DNA of 64,000 nt, from the NCBI GenBank assembly GCA_031127225.1, contig JARIEV010000002.1, forward strand, positions 1 to 64,000. The letters run 5' to 3'. The position numbers and the translations under genes are program-made. Source of the DNA: Gemmatimonadota bacterium. GTDB lineage: Bacteria; Gemmatimonadota; Gemmatimonadetes; Gemmatimonadales; Gemmatimonadaceae. Below the pieces are notes generated by a model. The model saw only the letters and a program-made list of their open reading frames with translations. It searched no databases and was not told the DNA's origin. Positions 35,936-44,455 of this stretch are shown here, in pieces (the first letter of the stretch is position 1; each line of letters starts with the position of its first letter).

Positions 35936-37634
35936 ACCGCGCTCCGAACACGATCTGGCCGCCCACGATGGTCGTTTTCACCACGGCCTGATCGATCGTG
36001 GCCGGAGGGATGCGGGTGAGGTCGCGATCGAGCACCACGAGATCCGCGAGTTTCCCCACCGCGATGACCCCGAGATCGCGGTCCAGGAACGCAGCATACG
36101 CCGATCCGGCGGTGTAGGCCCGCAGTGCCTGTTCCACCGTGATCTTTTCCTGCGGCACAAACCCGTTGGGCTGCTGGCCGTCCAGCGTCTGCCGCGTCAC
36201 CGCCGCTTTGATCCCTTCCAGCGGCGTGGGGGGCGCCACATACCAGTCGCTGCCGAACGCCAACGTCGCGCCCGCATCGAGCAGCGACTTGAAGGCGTAG
36301 GTGCCCTTGGTGCGCTCGGCACCGATCACCTGCTCGGCCCAGCGCCCGTCATCGGCCGCGTGATAGGGCTGCATGCTGGCGATCACGCCCAGCGCCGCAA
36401 AGCGTGGCATGTCGGACGGGGCGATATGCTGCGCATGTTCGATGCGAAAACGACGGTCCTTGGCGCCGTGCTCTTTCGCCACGCGCTCAAACAGGTCGAG
36501 CTGCGTGCGGATCGCCCGGTCACCGATCGCATGCACGGCCACCTGCAGCCCGGCCGCATCGGCGCCGCGGACCCACGCCGACAGGCTGTCGGCATCGGTC
36601 ACGAAGAAGCCGCTGTCCGCGGGGGCATCCGTGAAGGGCTGCAGCATCGCGGCGGTGTGGGATCCCAGCGATCCGTCCACGAACCCTTTCACCAGACCAA
36701 TCCGCAGCCACGCATCGCCGGTGCCGTGGGCGGCGATCGTGTCGCGCAGCATCGCCCAGTCGGACAGCGACACGGCGGCCACAAACCGCGTTCGCAGGGC
36801 ACCGGCCGCCTGCGCCCGACGCAGGGCGGCGAGCTCCTGCCATGAGCCACGCCCCCCCGCCCCGACATGCGTGACCGTGGTCACGCCACGCGCCGCGACA
36901 TACGACGTGGCCGTGTCAATGGCCTGCGCCCACTGAGCCGCCGACGGCGCGGGTACGGCCGCCTGTAGCAGCCCCATCGCGTTGTCCTTGAACACCCCCG
37001 TGAGCTCGCCCGCCGCGTCGCGCACGATGGTGCCGCCCGCGACATCCTTGACCGTGCGATCGATCCCCGCGGCGCGCAGCGCGGCACTGTTGGCCAGCAC
37101 CATGTGACCGTCGAGCCGGTTGATCAGCACCGGATGATCGGGCGTGATCGAGTCGATCCACGTGCGCGACGGCAGCGCGCCGCCCCAGAGCGTGTGATCC
37201 CAGTCGCCCCGCAGAATCCACGTGCCGGCGGGCACCGTGCGCGCGTACGCCGCGATGCGCCCGATGAACGCGTCAGGTGTGGCGGCGTCGCGTAACTGCA
37301 CCGCCGCGAGACCGAATCCGCCATCAACGAAATGGACGTGGCTGTCGATGAAGCCGGGGGTCACCATACCGCCGCGCGCGTCGATCACGCGGGCCGTCCC
37401 CGCCGTACGCAGGATGTCCGTGTTGCGCCCCACCCCGACGATGCGATCACCACCGATCGCGACGGCCTCGGCCCACGGGGCGGCGCTGTCGCCGGTCCAC
37501 ACGCGCGCATTCACGATCACGATCGACACCGTGGATGGCTTCGGTGCCGCGCAGGCCGCGGCCCACACGAGCGCGCCGGCCAGCGCCGCGACGGTGCACA
37601 CCGGCCGGAGCCGGGAACCTCTGATGGGAGTCAT
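35934..37634 (-). CDS. Exported amidohydrolase (YtcJ-like), probable lipoprotein
   Basis: A 566-residue metal-dependent hydrolase. Its N-terminus VCTVAALAGALVWAAACAAP looks like a lipoprotein signal with Cys near residue 28. The amidohydrolase barrel shows VTPGFIDSHVHFVDGG (HxH), HAIGDRAI, RIEHAQHI and FGSDWYV. Family members of the YtcJ type have no agreed substrate. The start lies 17 bases from the divergent TVP38 gene at 37652, so the two share a very short promoter region. Confidence 0.88.
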   Translation of the reverse strand: MTPIRGSRLRPVCTVAALAGALVWAAACAAPKPSTVSIVIVNARVWTGDSAAPWAEAVAIGGDRIVGVGRNTDILRTAGTARVIDARGGMVTPGFIDSHVHFVDGGFGLAAVQLRDAATPDAFIGRIAAYARTVPAGTWILRGDWDHTLWGGALPSRTWIDSITPDHPVLINRLDGHMVLANSAALRAAGIDRTVKDVAGGTIVRDAAGELTGVFKDNAMGLLQAAVPAPSAAQWAQAIDTATSYVAARGVTTVTHVGAGGRGSWQELAALRRAQAAGALRTRFVAAVSLSDWAMLRDTIAAHGTGDAWLRIGLVKGFVDGSLGSHTAAMLQPFTDAPADSGFFVTDADSLSAWVRGADAAGLQVAVHAIGDRAIRTQLDLFERVAKEHGAKDRRFRIEHAQHIAPSDMPRFAALGVIASMQPYHAADDGRWAEQVIGAERTKGTYAFKSLLDAGATLAFGSDWYVAPPTPLEGIKAAVTRQTLDGQQPNGFVPQEKITVEQALRAYTAGSAYAAFLDRDLGVIAVGKLADLVVLDRDLTRIPPATIDQAVVKTTIVGGQIVFGAR

Positions 37635-37651
37635 ACGGTATATTCGGTCAC

Positions 37652-38386
37652 ATGGCAGCCTACCTCAAGAGCCGTGCACCGCTCCTCGCCCAGCGCCTCG
37701 GCCGCGCGGCCGGCATCGCCGTCCCGCTGGTGTTCGGCATCGCCGTGGGCCAGGTCGTGTCGCCGTATCTGCCCGGCCTGTCGGCGTGGATGCAGACACT
37801 GGGTGTCTGGGCACCGGTGGTGTTCGTGGCATCGTACGTCGGGGTGGTGCTCCTCATGCTCCCAGCGTTCCTCATGACCATGGCCGCTGGCGCGGTCTTC
37901 GGGGTGGCCAAGGGCAGCGCCCTGGTGCTGCTCGGCGCCACCTTGGGCGGCACGGCCTCGTTCCTGCTGGGACGCACGTTGCTGCGGCGCCACGTCGCAC
38001 AGCGAGTCGCAGCGCACCCCACGCTCAGCACCGTGGATCGCGTGATCGGCGACGACGGGCTGCGCCTCATGTTCCTGCTCCGGCTCTCCCCCGCCATTCC
38101 CTTCGTGCTGTCGAACTACGCGCTGGGGGTCACCCGGGTGAAAACGCGTCATTTCGTTCTCGCGATGCCCGGCATGCTCCCCATCATCGCCTCGTACGCC
38201 GCCTTCGGTGCCGCCGGCGTCACCACGGCCAACGGCCGCGGCGCGCTGCCGATGCCCGTGCTGGCGCTGGGCATCGTGGCCACCGTGGTCCTGGGGCTGC
38301 TCTTCGCGCGGATCACCCAACGGGCCCTGCGGGACGCCGAAACAGGGACAGCTGCCTCCACGACCGTACCCGCGACCACGGGCTGA
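37652..38386 (+). CDS. TVP38/TMEM64-family membrane protein (DedA-like, VTT domain)
   Basis: A 244-residue integral membrane protein with about five to six hydrophobic segments. The VTT/SNARE-associated signature is present: AFLMTMAAGAVFGVAKGSAL, LGGTASFLLGRTLLRR, and LMFLLRLSPAIPFVLSNYALG with the conserved Arg. Family members act in membrane lipid scrambling or transport; the specific role here is unknown. Confidence 0.88.
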   Translation: MAAYLKSRAPLLAQRLGRAAGIAVPLVFGIAVGQVVSPYLPGLSAWMQTLGVWAPVVFVASYVGVVLLMLPAFLMTMAAGAVFGVAKGSALVLLGATLGGTASFLLGRTLLRRHVAQRVAAHPTLSTVDRVIGDDGLRLMFLLRLSPAIPFVLSNYALGVTRVKTRHFVLAMPGMLPIIASYAAFGAAGVTTANGRGALPMPVLALGIVATVVLGLLFARITQRALRDAETGTAASTTVPATTG

Positions 38387-38483
38387 CCGGGCGAGCCGTC
38401 CGCACGGCGGGGCAGCGGGGCCGGTGACCGGCGCGTAAGCTGGAGGGCAGCGCAACACTGCCCTCCTTCGCCCGCCTTCCCGG

Positions 38484-39953
38484 ATGCCGCTCATGGTCGC
38501 TGATCCGTTCTCCGCCGCGCCACGCCGTCGCGTGGCCCTGCTGCTCCTGTCCGTCGCCGTCAGCGGGACCGCCGCCTGTGCCGGCGCCGTGCCGCGCGCC
38601 ATGTCGGGCAGTACCGCGACTTCCGGTGGACCGTCGGTTGGACCGCGTTCGGGCACGGTCATGGTCGTGGGCGGCGGCTCGATGGGCCCCGAGGTGCTGG
38701 CCCAGTTCATCGCCGCCGCGGGCGGCCCCGATGCCCTGATCGTCGATGTGCCCACCGCCGGCGGCGATTCCATCGATGTCGCGGCGAGCGGCCGTCTGCT
38801 GCGGAATGCCGGTGCTCGCAACGTGGTGGTGTACCACACCACCAGCCGCGCCGTCGCCGATGCCGACAGCTTCGTGGCCACCATCGCGAACGCGCGCGGC
38901 GTCTGGTTTGACGGGGGGCGTCAGTTCCGCCTCGTGAAGTCATACGCCGGCACGAAATCGGAACGGGCCTTCCAGGCGGTGCTCGACCGCGGCGGCGTGG
39001 TCGGTGGCTCGTCGGCCGGGGCGTCGATCCTGGGCGACTATCTGGTGCGTGGCGCACCGTCGAACGACAACCGCCTCTTCAATCACCCCGAGTTTCTCAA
39101 GGGCTTTGCTTACCTGCGCGGCGTGGCCATCGACCAACACGTGGTGATGCGCGACCGGCTTCCCGATCTGCACGACTCACTCACGGCGCGCCGCCCCGAC
39201 CTGCTGGGCATTTCGGAAGACGAGGGCACGGCGTGGGTGGTGCGGGGGGACAGCGCCGAGATCATCGGGCGCAATAAGGCGTTTGTGTACAACGGGCGCG
39301 ATGCCAACGATGCCGGCAAGCCGTTCCTCACGCTGCATCCCGGCGACCGGTACAATCTGGCCACGCGTCGGGTGATCTCCCGGGCCATTGCGGCGACCCC
39401 GCTCACGCCGGCGTACGTGGACGGTCTCTTCGCGTCCTATCGCGACCCGGCGCGCGGCGGTGCCACGGTGCTCGTCGCGCAGGGCGGCAAGGTGCTGGTA
39501 AACCACGCCTACGGGGTGCCCGTGCAGCCCCGCTTCACCCCCGAGACAGGGGCCTCGGCGTTCGCCCTGGGCGGACTGGGGGCGGTCCTGAACGCCGCGT
39601 TGACGCCGGACAGCACCGGCCGCATCAGCGCCGCCTCGGTGCGCCGCGTGACGGCGGTGGGCGGCATGCAGCGGGTGGCCTACGACAGCGTCGCGCGCAG
39701 CTGGCGCGGCAACGTGGACGACCTGTACCGCTTCGATCAGGGGCGGGCGCCGACCGCGGAGCCCAAGGGCTTCGGGATCGACACCGATCGCGGCGATGCC
39801 GTGCAGCGCGTGTTCGGCACCGACAACGGGCGACGCGGCGCGTGGGTGCGGTACCCGGCACGCCAGACGACGATCATCATCCTCACCAGCGACGATCAGT
39901 TCGACGCGAAAGCCGCCGCCGGGCAGATCGCCGACCGGCTGTTCGCGCGATGA
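38484..39953 (+). CDS. Exported cyanophycinase-like (S51) protein with a degenerate serine-hydrolase tail
   Basis: A 489-residue protein. The N-terminus RRVALLLLSVAVSGTAACAGA looks like a lipoprotein signal with Cys near residue 32. Residues about 55-310 form an S51-type domain: VVGGGSMGP, GVWFDGGRQFRLV, GGSSAGASI with nucleophile Ser177, and DQHVVMRDRLPDLHD. Residues about 315-485 (GATVLVAQGGKVLVNHAYG, FALGGLGAVLNA) look like part of a beta-lactamase-like (S12) fold in which the SxxK motif is missing. It may degrade cyanophycin or related peptides outside the cell. It overlaps the following cytochrome gene by four bases. Confidence 0.82.
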   Translation: MPLMVADPFSAAPRRRVALLLLSVAVSGTAACAGAVPRAMSGSTATSGGPSVGPRSGTVMVVGGGSMGPEVLAQFIAAAGGPDALIVDVPTAGGDSIDVAASGRLLRNAGARNVVVYHTTSRAVADADSFVATIANARGVWFDGGRQFRLVKSYAGTKSERAFQAVLDRGGVVGGSSAGASILGDYLVRGAPSNDNRLFNHPEFLKGFAYLRGVAIDQHVVMRDRLPDLHDSLTARRPDLLGISEDEGTAWVVRGDSAEIIGRNKAFVYNGRDANDAGKPFLTLHPGDRYNLATRRVISRAIAATPLTPAYVDGLFASYRDPARGGATVLVAQGGKVLVNHAYGVPVQPRFTPETGASAFALGGLGAVLNAALTPDSTGRISAASVRRVTAVGGMQRVAYDSVARSWRGNVDDLYRFDQGRAPTAEPKGFGIDTDRGDAVQRVFGTDNGRRGAWVRYPARQTTIIILTSDDQFDAKAAAGQIADRLFAR

Positions 39954-40963
39954 GCGCTGAGGCGTTGAGGATTGGCGGGGGGCGGGCCGTGTGCTTCGGC
40001 GCGCTCCTCGTGGGCACCGTCGCCGCGGGGACCGCCCTCGGGGCGCAGAGCACGCGTCCGCCCTTCGCGGTGCCCACGTGGGCCTTTCCCACCGCACCGG
40101 CGGCTGCCGCACCCGCCCCCAAGCCGGACAGCGTGGTGCTGCGTCGGGTGCCGCGCTCCACGCGCACGTACACCATGCGGCAGGTGAGCAACGGGTTCGA
40201 CATCCCCGACTGGTTCCCGCAGTCGCACCCACCGATGCCGGCGTCGGTGCAGTACGGGGTGCCCCCCAACGCGCGGGGCTGCGGGTACTGCCACCTCCCC
40301 GACGGGCAGGGGCGCCCCGAAAACGGCACGCTGGCCGGTTTACCGGCCGAGTACACCATCCGGCAGGTCGCGGCGTTCCGCAACGGCACCCGGCTGGCCG
40401 CCAATCCCGCCTCGCCCACCAATAGCATGCACACGCTGGCCAAGGCCGTGGCCGACTCGGACGTGGTTACCGCCGCGCGCTATTTCGAGCACCTCGCGCT
40501 CACGCGACGCAATCGCGTGGTGGAAGTGGCGCGTGTGCCGAAGACGCGGATCGAGGGCATGCTGTTCGCGTACGGGGATCCCGGCACGGAACCCCTCGAC
40601 GGACGGCTGATCGAAGTGCCCGAGACGTTTGAACGCCACGAACTGCGCGACCCGGGCGTCCCGTACATCAGCTACGTCCCCGTGGGTAGCATCGCCCGCG
40701 GACGATCGCTGGCCACACGCGGGCCGGCCGGCGCGGCGACGTCGTGCGCGGCGTGCCACGGCCCCGACCTGCTGGGCAAGGATCAGGTGCCACCGATCGC
40801 CGGCCGCGCGCCGTCCAACATCCTGCGGCAGCTGATCAACTTCCGCACCGGCGCCCGGAGCGACTCGGCCAGCGCGTCCATGTGGCCCGTCGTGGAACGG
40901 CTCACCGTGCGGGACATGGTGGCGCTGGCGGCGTACGTGGGCTCAAGAAAGCCCACGCGGTAA
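39950..40963 (+). CDS. Dihaem cytochrome c, exported
   Basis: A 337-residue protein starting at ATG 39950 (ATGA overlap with the upstream stop), with signal region VCFGALLVGTVAAGTALGAQ. Two haem sites of CxxCH type: RGCGYCHLPDGQG and TSCAACHGPDLLG. The following Met in SMHTLAKA and ASMWPVVE may act as axial ligands. It probably carries electrons in the periplasm. Coupling to a cyanophycinase-like gene is odd and unexplained. The gene converges on a small gene ending at 40972. Confidence 0.88.
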   Translation: MSAEALRIGGGRAVCFGALLVGTVAAGTALGAQSTRPPFAVPTWAFPTAPAAAAPAPKPDSVVLRRVPRSTRTYTMRQVSNGFDIPDWFPQSHPPMPASVQYGVPPNARGCGYCHLPDGQGRPENGTLAGLPAEYTIRQVAAFRNGTRLAANPASPTNSMHTLAKAVADSDVVTAARYFEHLALTRRNRVVEVARVPKTRIEGMLFAYGDPGTEPLDGRLIEVPETFERHELRDPGVPYISYVPVGSIARGRSLATRGPAGAATSCAACHGPDLLGKDQVPPIAGRAPSNILRQLINFRTGARSDSASASMWPVVERLTVRDMVALAAYVGSRKPTR

Positions 40964-40971
40964 CGCGTCCC

Positions 40972-41256
40972 TTACTTCTTCTCGATCGCATCCCGCACAT
41001 CGAGCAGGATCTCGAAGTACAACTGCTCGCGGCGATACGCGAAATCGAGTGACGCCATCGCCGACGGATCGCCGGTTTCCTTGGCGCGCTCGAACGCTTC
41101 GCGGTACATCTCCTCGAGGTTGGTCAGAATGCGTTCGCGGGAACGGGACATGCGCAGGCTCTGGATGGCGGTGAAGGTCAGGCGGGGCGGGACATCATCA
41201 GGGGTCGCCGTGCTTTCCTCGGTGTCGAGGAACTTGGTCAGCCGATCGAAGATCAT
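40972..41256 (-). CDS. Small helical protein of unknown function
   Basis: A 94-residue protein, start at ATG 41256 (MIFDRLTKFLDTEES). It is nearly all charged helix, with segments SRERILTNLEEMYREAFERA and YRREQLYFEILLDVRDAIE. No family is recognised. The longer in-frame reading up to 41568 is antisense to the HNH gene and is not supported. Confidence 0.55.
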   Translation of the reverse strand: MIFDRLTKFLDTEESTATPDDVPPRLTFTAIQSLRMSRSRERILTNLEEMYREAFERAKETGDPSAMASLDFAYRREQLYFEILLDVRDAIEKK

Positions 41257-41293
41257 GCGGCGACCGCGATCCGGAAGATTCACAGGAGGAGTG

Positions 41294-41314
41294 ATGACGG
41301 GCAGACCCGGGTGA
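41294..41314 (+). promoter_or_regulatory. Possible six-codon leader ORF coupled to the HNH gene
   Basis: A strong AGGAGG (41284-41289) precedes an ATG at 41294 that reads M-T-G-R-P-G and stops at 41312-41314. The stop overlaps the GTG start (41311) of the HNH gene. Either a short leader drives translational coupling or the gene has a frameshifted start. Confidence 0.4.
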
Positions 41315-41640
41315 ACCGCTTCGACGTCTTCGCACGGGACGGGCACCGCTGCGTGTACTGCGGGCAAGTGCTCGACGTAGAGAATCTCAGCGTCGACCAC
41401 GTCCAGCCGCGGATGCGCGGCGGCGACGGGTCTCTGGGCAACGTAGTGACCGCCTGTAGGGGCTGCAACACACGCAAGGCCGGCCGACCCCTCTGGCGCT
41501 TCCTCGCCGATGATCCCGACGCGCGCCGGAACTTCTTCCGGCTCGCCCGGTATGTGCACCCACGACATCTGAAAGCGGTGACCGAGGAGCTTGCGCGCCG
41601 GGGCGTGCCCCCGATAAAGTCGTGTCCGGAACCCCCATGA
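41311..41640 (+). CDS. HNH endonuclease-family protein
   Basis: A 109-residue protein with the zinc-binding and HNH motifs: FARDGHRCVYCGQVL, SVDHVQPRMRGGDGSLGNVV, ACRGCNTRKAGR. These are the two CxxC pairs and the DH...N of small HNH nucleases. The start is GTG 41311, directly coupled to a short leader. The C-terminal 40 residues are basic. The stop overlaps htpX (ATGA). The role (DNA repair or restriction-like) is unknown; many genomes carry such single HNH genes. Confidence 0.85.
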   Translation: MNRFDVFARDGHRCVYCGQVLDVENLSVDHVQPRMRGGDGSLGNVVTACRGCNTRKAGRPLWRFLADDPDARRNFFRLARYVHPRHLKAVTEELARRGVPPIKSCPEPP

Positions 41641-42473
41641 ATAACATCAAAGTCTTCATCCTGATGGCCGGTCTCACCGGCCTCGTGATCGCCATCGGCG
41701 GATCACTCGGCGGCTCGCAGGGCGCGACCATCGCCCTGCTCCTGTCCGCCGCCATGAACCTGTTCATGTACTGGGGATCGGCCGGCATGGTCCTGCGCTC
41801 CTACGGCGCGCAGGTCGTCAGCGCCGCCGACGCGCCGGAGCTGTACGAGATGGTGGACCGCCTGCGGCAGCGCGCAGGGCTGCCCATGCCGACCGTGGCC
41901 ATCGCGCCGCACGATCAGCCCAATGCCTTCGCCACCGGACGCAATCCGGAGCACGCGGTGGTGTGCGTGACGCAGGGGATCATGCGCATCCTCAGCAAGG
42001 ACGAGCTGGAAGGCGTGATCGCCCACGAGCTGGCGCACATCAAGAACCGCGACATGCTGCTGCAGACGATGGCCGCGACCATGGCGGGCGCGATCAGCAA
42101 CCTGGCGCAGTTCGCCTTCTTTTTCGGCGGCCGCAGCGACGACGAGGACAGCAACCCGGTCGCCGGCATCGTGATGCTGATCGTGGCCCCGATCGCCGCG
42201 ATGCTGATCCAGTTCGCGATCAGCCGTCAGCGGGAGTTCAAGGCCGACGCCGTGGGCGCCGAGATCTGCGGCCGTCCGCTGGCGTTGGCTGGGGCGCTGC
42301 AGAAACTCGAGATGGGAGCCCGTCGGATTCCGATGCAGGTCGCGCCGAGTGCCGCGCCGCTGGCGATTGTGAACCCGCTGGCGGCGTTCAATCTGCGCGG
42401 GGCGAGCGCGTGGCTGAGCACGCACCCGCCCACGGCGGAGCGCGTGGCCGCGCTGCAGGCGCTGGCCCGGTAG
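41637..42473 (+). CDS. htpX: HtpX-like membrane metalloprotease (M48)
   Basis: A 278-residue membrane protease. It has two N-terminal hydrophobic helices, then the cytoplasmic-facing M48 domain with the zinc motif HELAH (VIAHELAHIKNRD) and third ligand Glu in QREFKADAVGAEI. Another hydrophobic segment lies near the end of the domain (MLIVAPIAAMLIQFA). It degrades misfolded membrane proteins. I chose ATG 41637 over the GTG at 41622 because the ATG overlaps the HNH stop and begins the first membrane helix. Confidence 0.93.
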   Translation: MNNIKVFILMAGLTGLVIAIGGSLGGSQGATIALLLSAAMNLFMYWGSAGMVLRSYGAQVVSAADAPELYEMVDRLRQRAGLPMPTVAIAPHDQPNAFATGRNPEHAVVCVTQGIMRILSKDELEGVIAHELAHIKNRDMLLQTMAATMAGAISNLAQFAFFFGGRSDDEDSNPVAGIVMLIVAPIAAMLIQFAISRQREFKADAVGAEICGRPLALAGALQKLEMGARRIPMQVAPSAAPLAIVNPLAAFNLRGASAWLSTHPPTAERVAALQALAR

Positions 42474-42659
42474 TCAGCGCGTGGGGGCGTCCCGGCGCCG
42501 ACGCGCCAGGACGACGGTTGGGAAGCGACGGCAACTGTTTTGGCCGCCGTGGCGTTAAATGGCAGGTCTGGTCCCATTGGACTGGACTCGCACCCGGCGC
42601 GACCGCGCTGACCATGCGCAACCTGCCGACGCTCCCCCTCCCGACGATTCCCGCCCTCC

Positions 42660-44063
42660 ATGAATTCTTTTGTCCGTGTGCCCCTCCTCGCCCTAGCCCT
42701 CGGGCTCGGGGCCGGCTCCCTCGCAGCTCAGGGCGGGCCGCCGACGGGGCGCCCTGCCGGTGCCCCGCCAGCCGGGGCGCGCCCCGTCGCCGCGGCGCCG
42801 GACTCGGCGACGCTCCAGTCGCAGGCCATCCGCGTGTTCCTGGACTGCCAGGGACGCGTGCGCGGCTGCGACCGTGACTTCATCGTCACCGACGTGAACT
42901 TCGTGAACTGGATGCGCGACCGCTTCGACGCGGACGTGCAAATTCTCGTGTCCGGGCTCACCAACGGCGGCGGGGGCAGCGAGAACACCATCACCTTCAT
43001 CGGGCGTCGCCGCTTCGAAGGGATGGCCGACACGCTCGTGCTCAACACGCTCCCGAACGATGCGGACGACCGCATCCGCCGCGAACTCGCCCGCACGTTC
43101 AAGCTCGGGCTGGCGCGATACGTGGCCAAGTCACCCATCGCCTCCCGTGTGCAGCTGGCGTACGTGGCGCCGTTCGGCGGCCAGCAGCAGGCGTCGGCGG
43201 CCAACCTGAAGGATCGCTGGAACCTCTGGACGTACACCACGAATTTCAACGCATTCGTGCGCGCCGAGGATCAGCAGCAGTCGATCAACGGATCGCTGTC
43301 GTTGTCGGCCAACCGGGCCACGGCGAAATGGAAGATAAACGTCTCCACCAGCGGCAACATTAACACGCAGCGCTTCGAGATCGGTGCCACGGCCACGCGT
43401 CCGGCCTTCACGGTACGCAACGAGCAGCGCACCTATAACGCCAACTCGCTGATCGTGCGCTCGTTGTCATCGCATTGGTCCGCGGGGCTCAAGATCGGCG
43501 CCGGCTTCTCCGACTTCCTGAATCAGGACCTCGCGCTCCGGTTACAGCCGGCCGTGGAGTACAACGTGTTCCCGTGGACCGAGCAGACACGGCGGCAGCT
43601 CACGTTCCTCTACAACGTGGGCCCCAATCACTACAACTACCAGCGCACCACCGTCTTCGATCAGGACTCGGAAACGCGCGTCAGTCAGCAGGCCACCGCA
43701 TCGCTCGTGGCGCGGCAATCGTGGGGATCGAGCAACGTGTCGCTCGACTGGCTCAACTACCTCCATGACTTCAACCGGCATGCGCTCACCTTGAGCGGCA
43801 ATGTTGACCTGCGGATCGGCCGCGGCTTCTCGCTCAACGTGGGCGGCTCGGCGGCACGCATCAACGACCAGATCTATCTGCCCCGCGCCGGCAACACCGA
43901 GGAAGAGATTCTGTTGCAGCGGCAGGCGTTGCAGACCGGCTTCCGGATCACCACGAACATCGGCATCCGTTACACGTTCGGATCGATCTACAACACCATC
44001 GTGAACCAGCGCTTCAGCAGCCTCGGCGCGAGCAGCGGCCGCTTCTCGTTCTTCTCGTTGTAA
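42660..44063 (+). CDS. Predicted outer-membrane beta-barrel protein of unknown function
   Basis: A 467-residue exported protein: signal peptide MNSFVRVPLLALALGLGAGS, cleavage after LAAQ. The N-terminal part contains a conserved-looking domain (CQGRVRGCDRDFIVTDVNFV and NTITFIGRRRFEGM). The remainder consists of repeated amphipathic strands (NGSLSLSANRATAKWKIN, RLQPAVEYNVFPW, ALTLSGNVDLRIGRGF) and ends in hydrophobic SFFSL, as in beta-barrels inserted by BamA. Family not recognised. Confidence 0.7.
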   Translation: MNSFVRVPLLALALGLGAGSLAAQGGPPTGRPAGAPPAGARPVAAAPDSATLQSQAIRVFLDCQGRVRGCDRDFIVTDVNFVNWMRDRFDADVQILVSGLTNGGGGSENTITFIGRRRFEGMADTLVLNTLPNDADDRIRRELARTFKLGLARYVAKSPIASRVQLAYVAPFGGQQQASAANLKDRWNLWTYTTNFNAFVRAEDQQQSINGSLSLSANRATAKWKINVSTSGNINTQRFEIGATATRPAFTVRNEQRTYNANSLIVRSLSSHWSAGLKIGAGFSDFLNQDLALRLQPAVEYNVFPWTEQTRRQLTFLYNVGPNHYNYQRTTVFDQDSETRVSQQATASLVARQSWGSSNVSLDWLNYLHDFNRHALTLSGNVDLRIGRGFSLNVGGSAARINDQIYLPRAGNTEEEILLQRQALQTGFRITTNIGIRYTFGSIYNTIVNQRFSSLGASSGRFSFFSL

Positions 44064-44076
44064 CCGGCACCGCCCG

Positions 44077-44439
44077 TTACTCGGGGGCCGCCCCGGTCGG
44101 ACCCAGCCGGTGACATACCGCCTCGTCCACTACGCGGCCCCCTTTCAGGTGCTCCACGACAATCCGCTCCAGCAGCTCCAGCGAGACGCCGGCGTACCAC
44201 ACCCCCTCGGGGTACACCACCACGATGGGACCGCCGACGCACACGCCAAGACAGGGCGCCTCGCTGCGCTTCACCCGCGTGGGGCCGAACAACAGCCCTT
44301 CGCGCTGCAGCAGTAACGCCAGCCGCGCGTAGATGGCGCGGCCGGCGCGATTGTCGCTGCAAAAGCCGCCCGTGCACACGAGCATGTGGCGGCGGTAGGG
44401 CTCCAGCTCTGGCATCATCGGGCCGCGTCCATGCCCCAA
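44077..44439 (-). CDS. Thioredoxin-like [2Fe-2S] ferredoxin
   Basis: A 120-residue small electron-transfer protein. The four cluster cysteines lie in VCTGGFCSDN (CxxxxC) and EAPCLGVCVGGP (CxxxC), the pattern of thioredoxin-like [2Fe-2S] ferredoxins and NuoE C-terminal domains. GVWYAGVS and the helical end complete the fold. The start could be ATG 44439 or 44418/44415. The partner is unknown; the next gene on the strand is an RMD1-like protein 16 bases away. Confidence 0.88.
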   Translation of the reverse strand: MGHGRGPMMPELEPYRRHMLVCTGGFCSDNRAGRAIYARLALLLQREGLLFGPTRVKRSEAPCLGVCVGGPIVVVYPEGVWYAGVSLELLERIVVEHLKGGRVVDEAVCHRLGPTGAAPE

Positions 44440-44455
44440 GAGTACGGGTGGGCAG

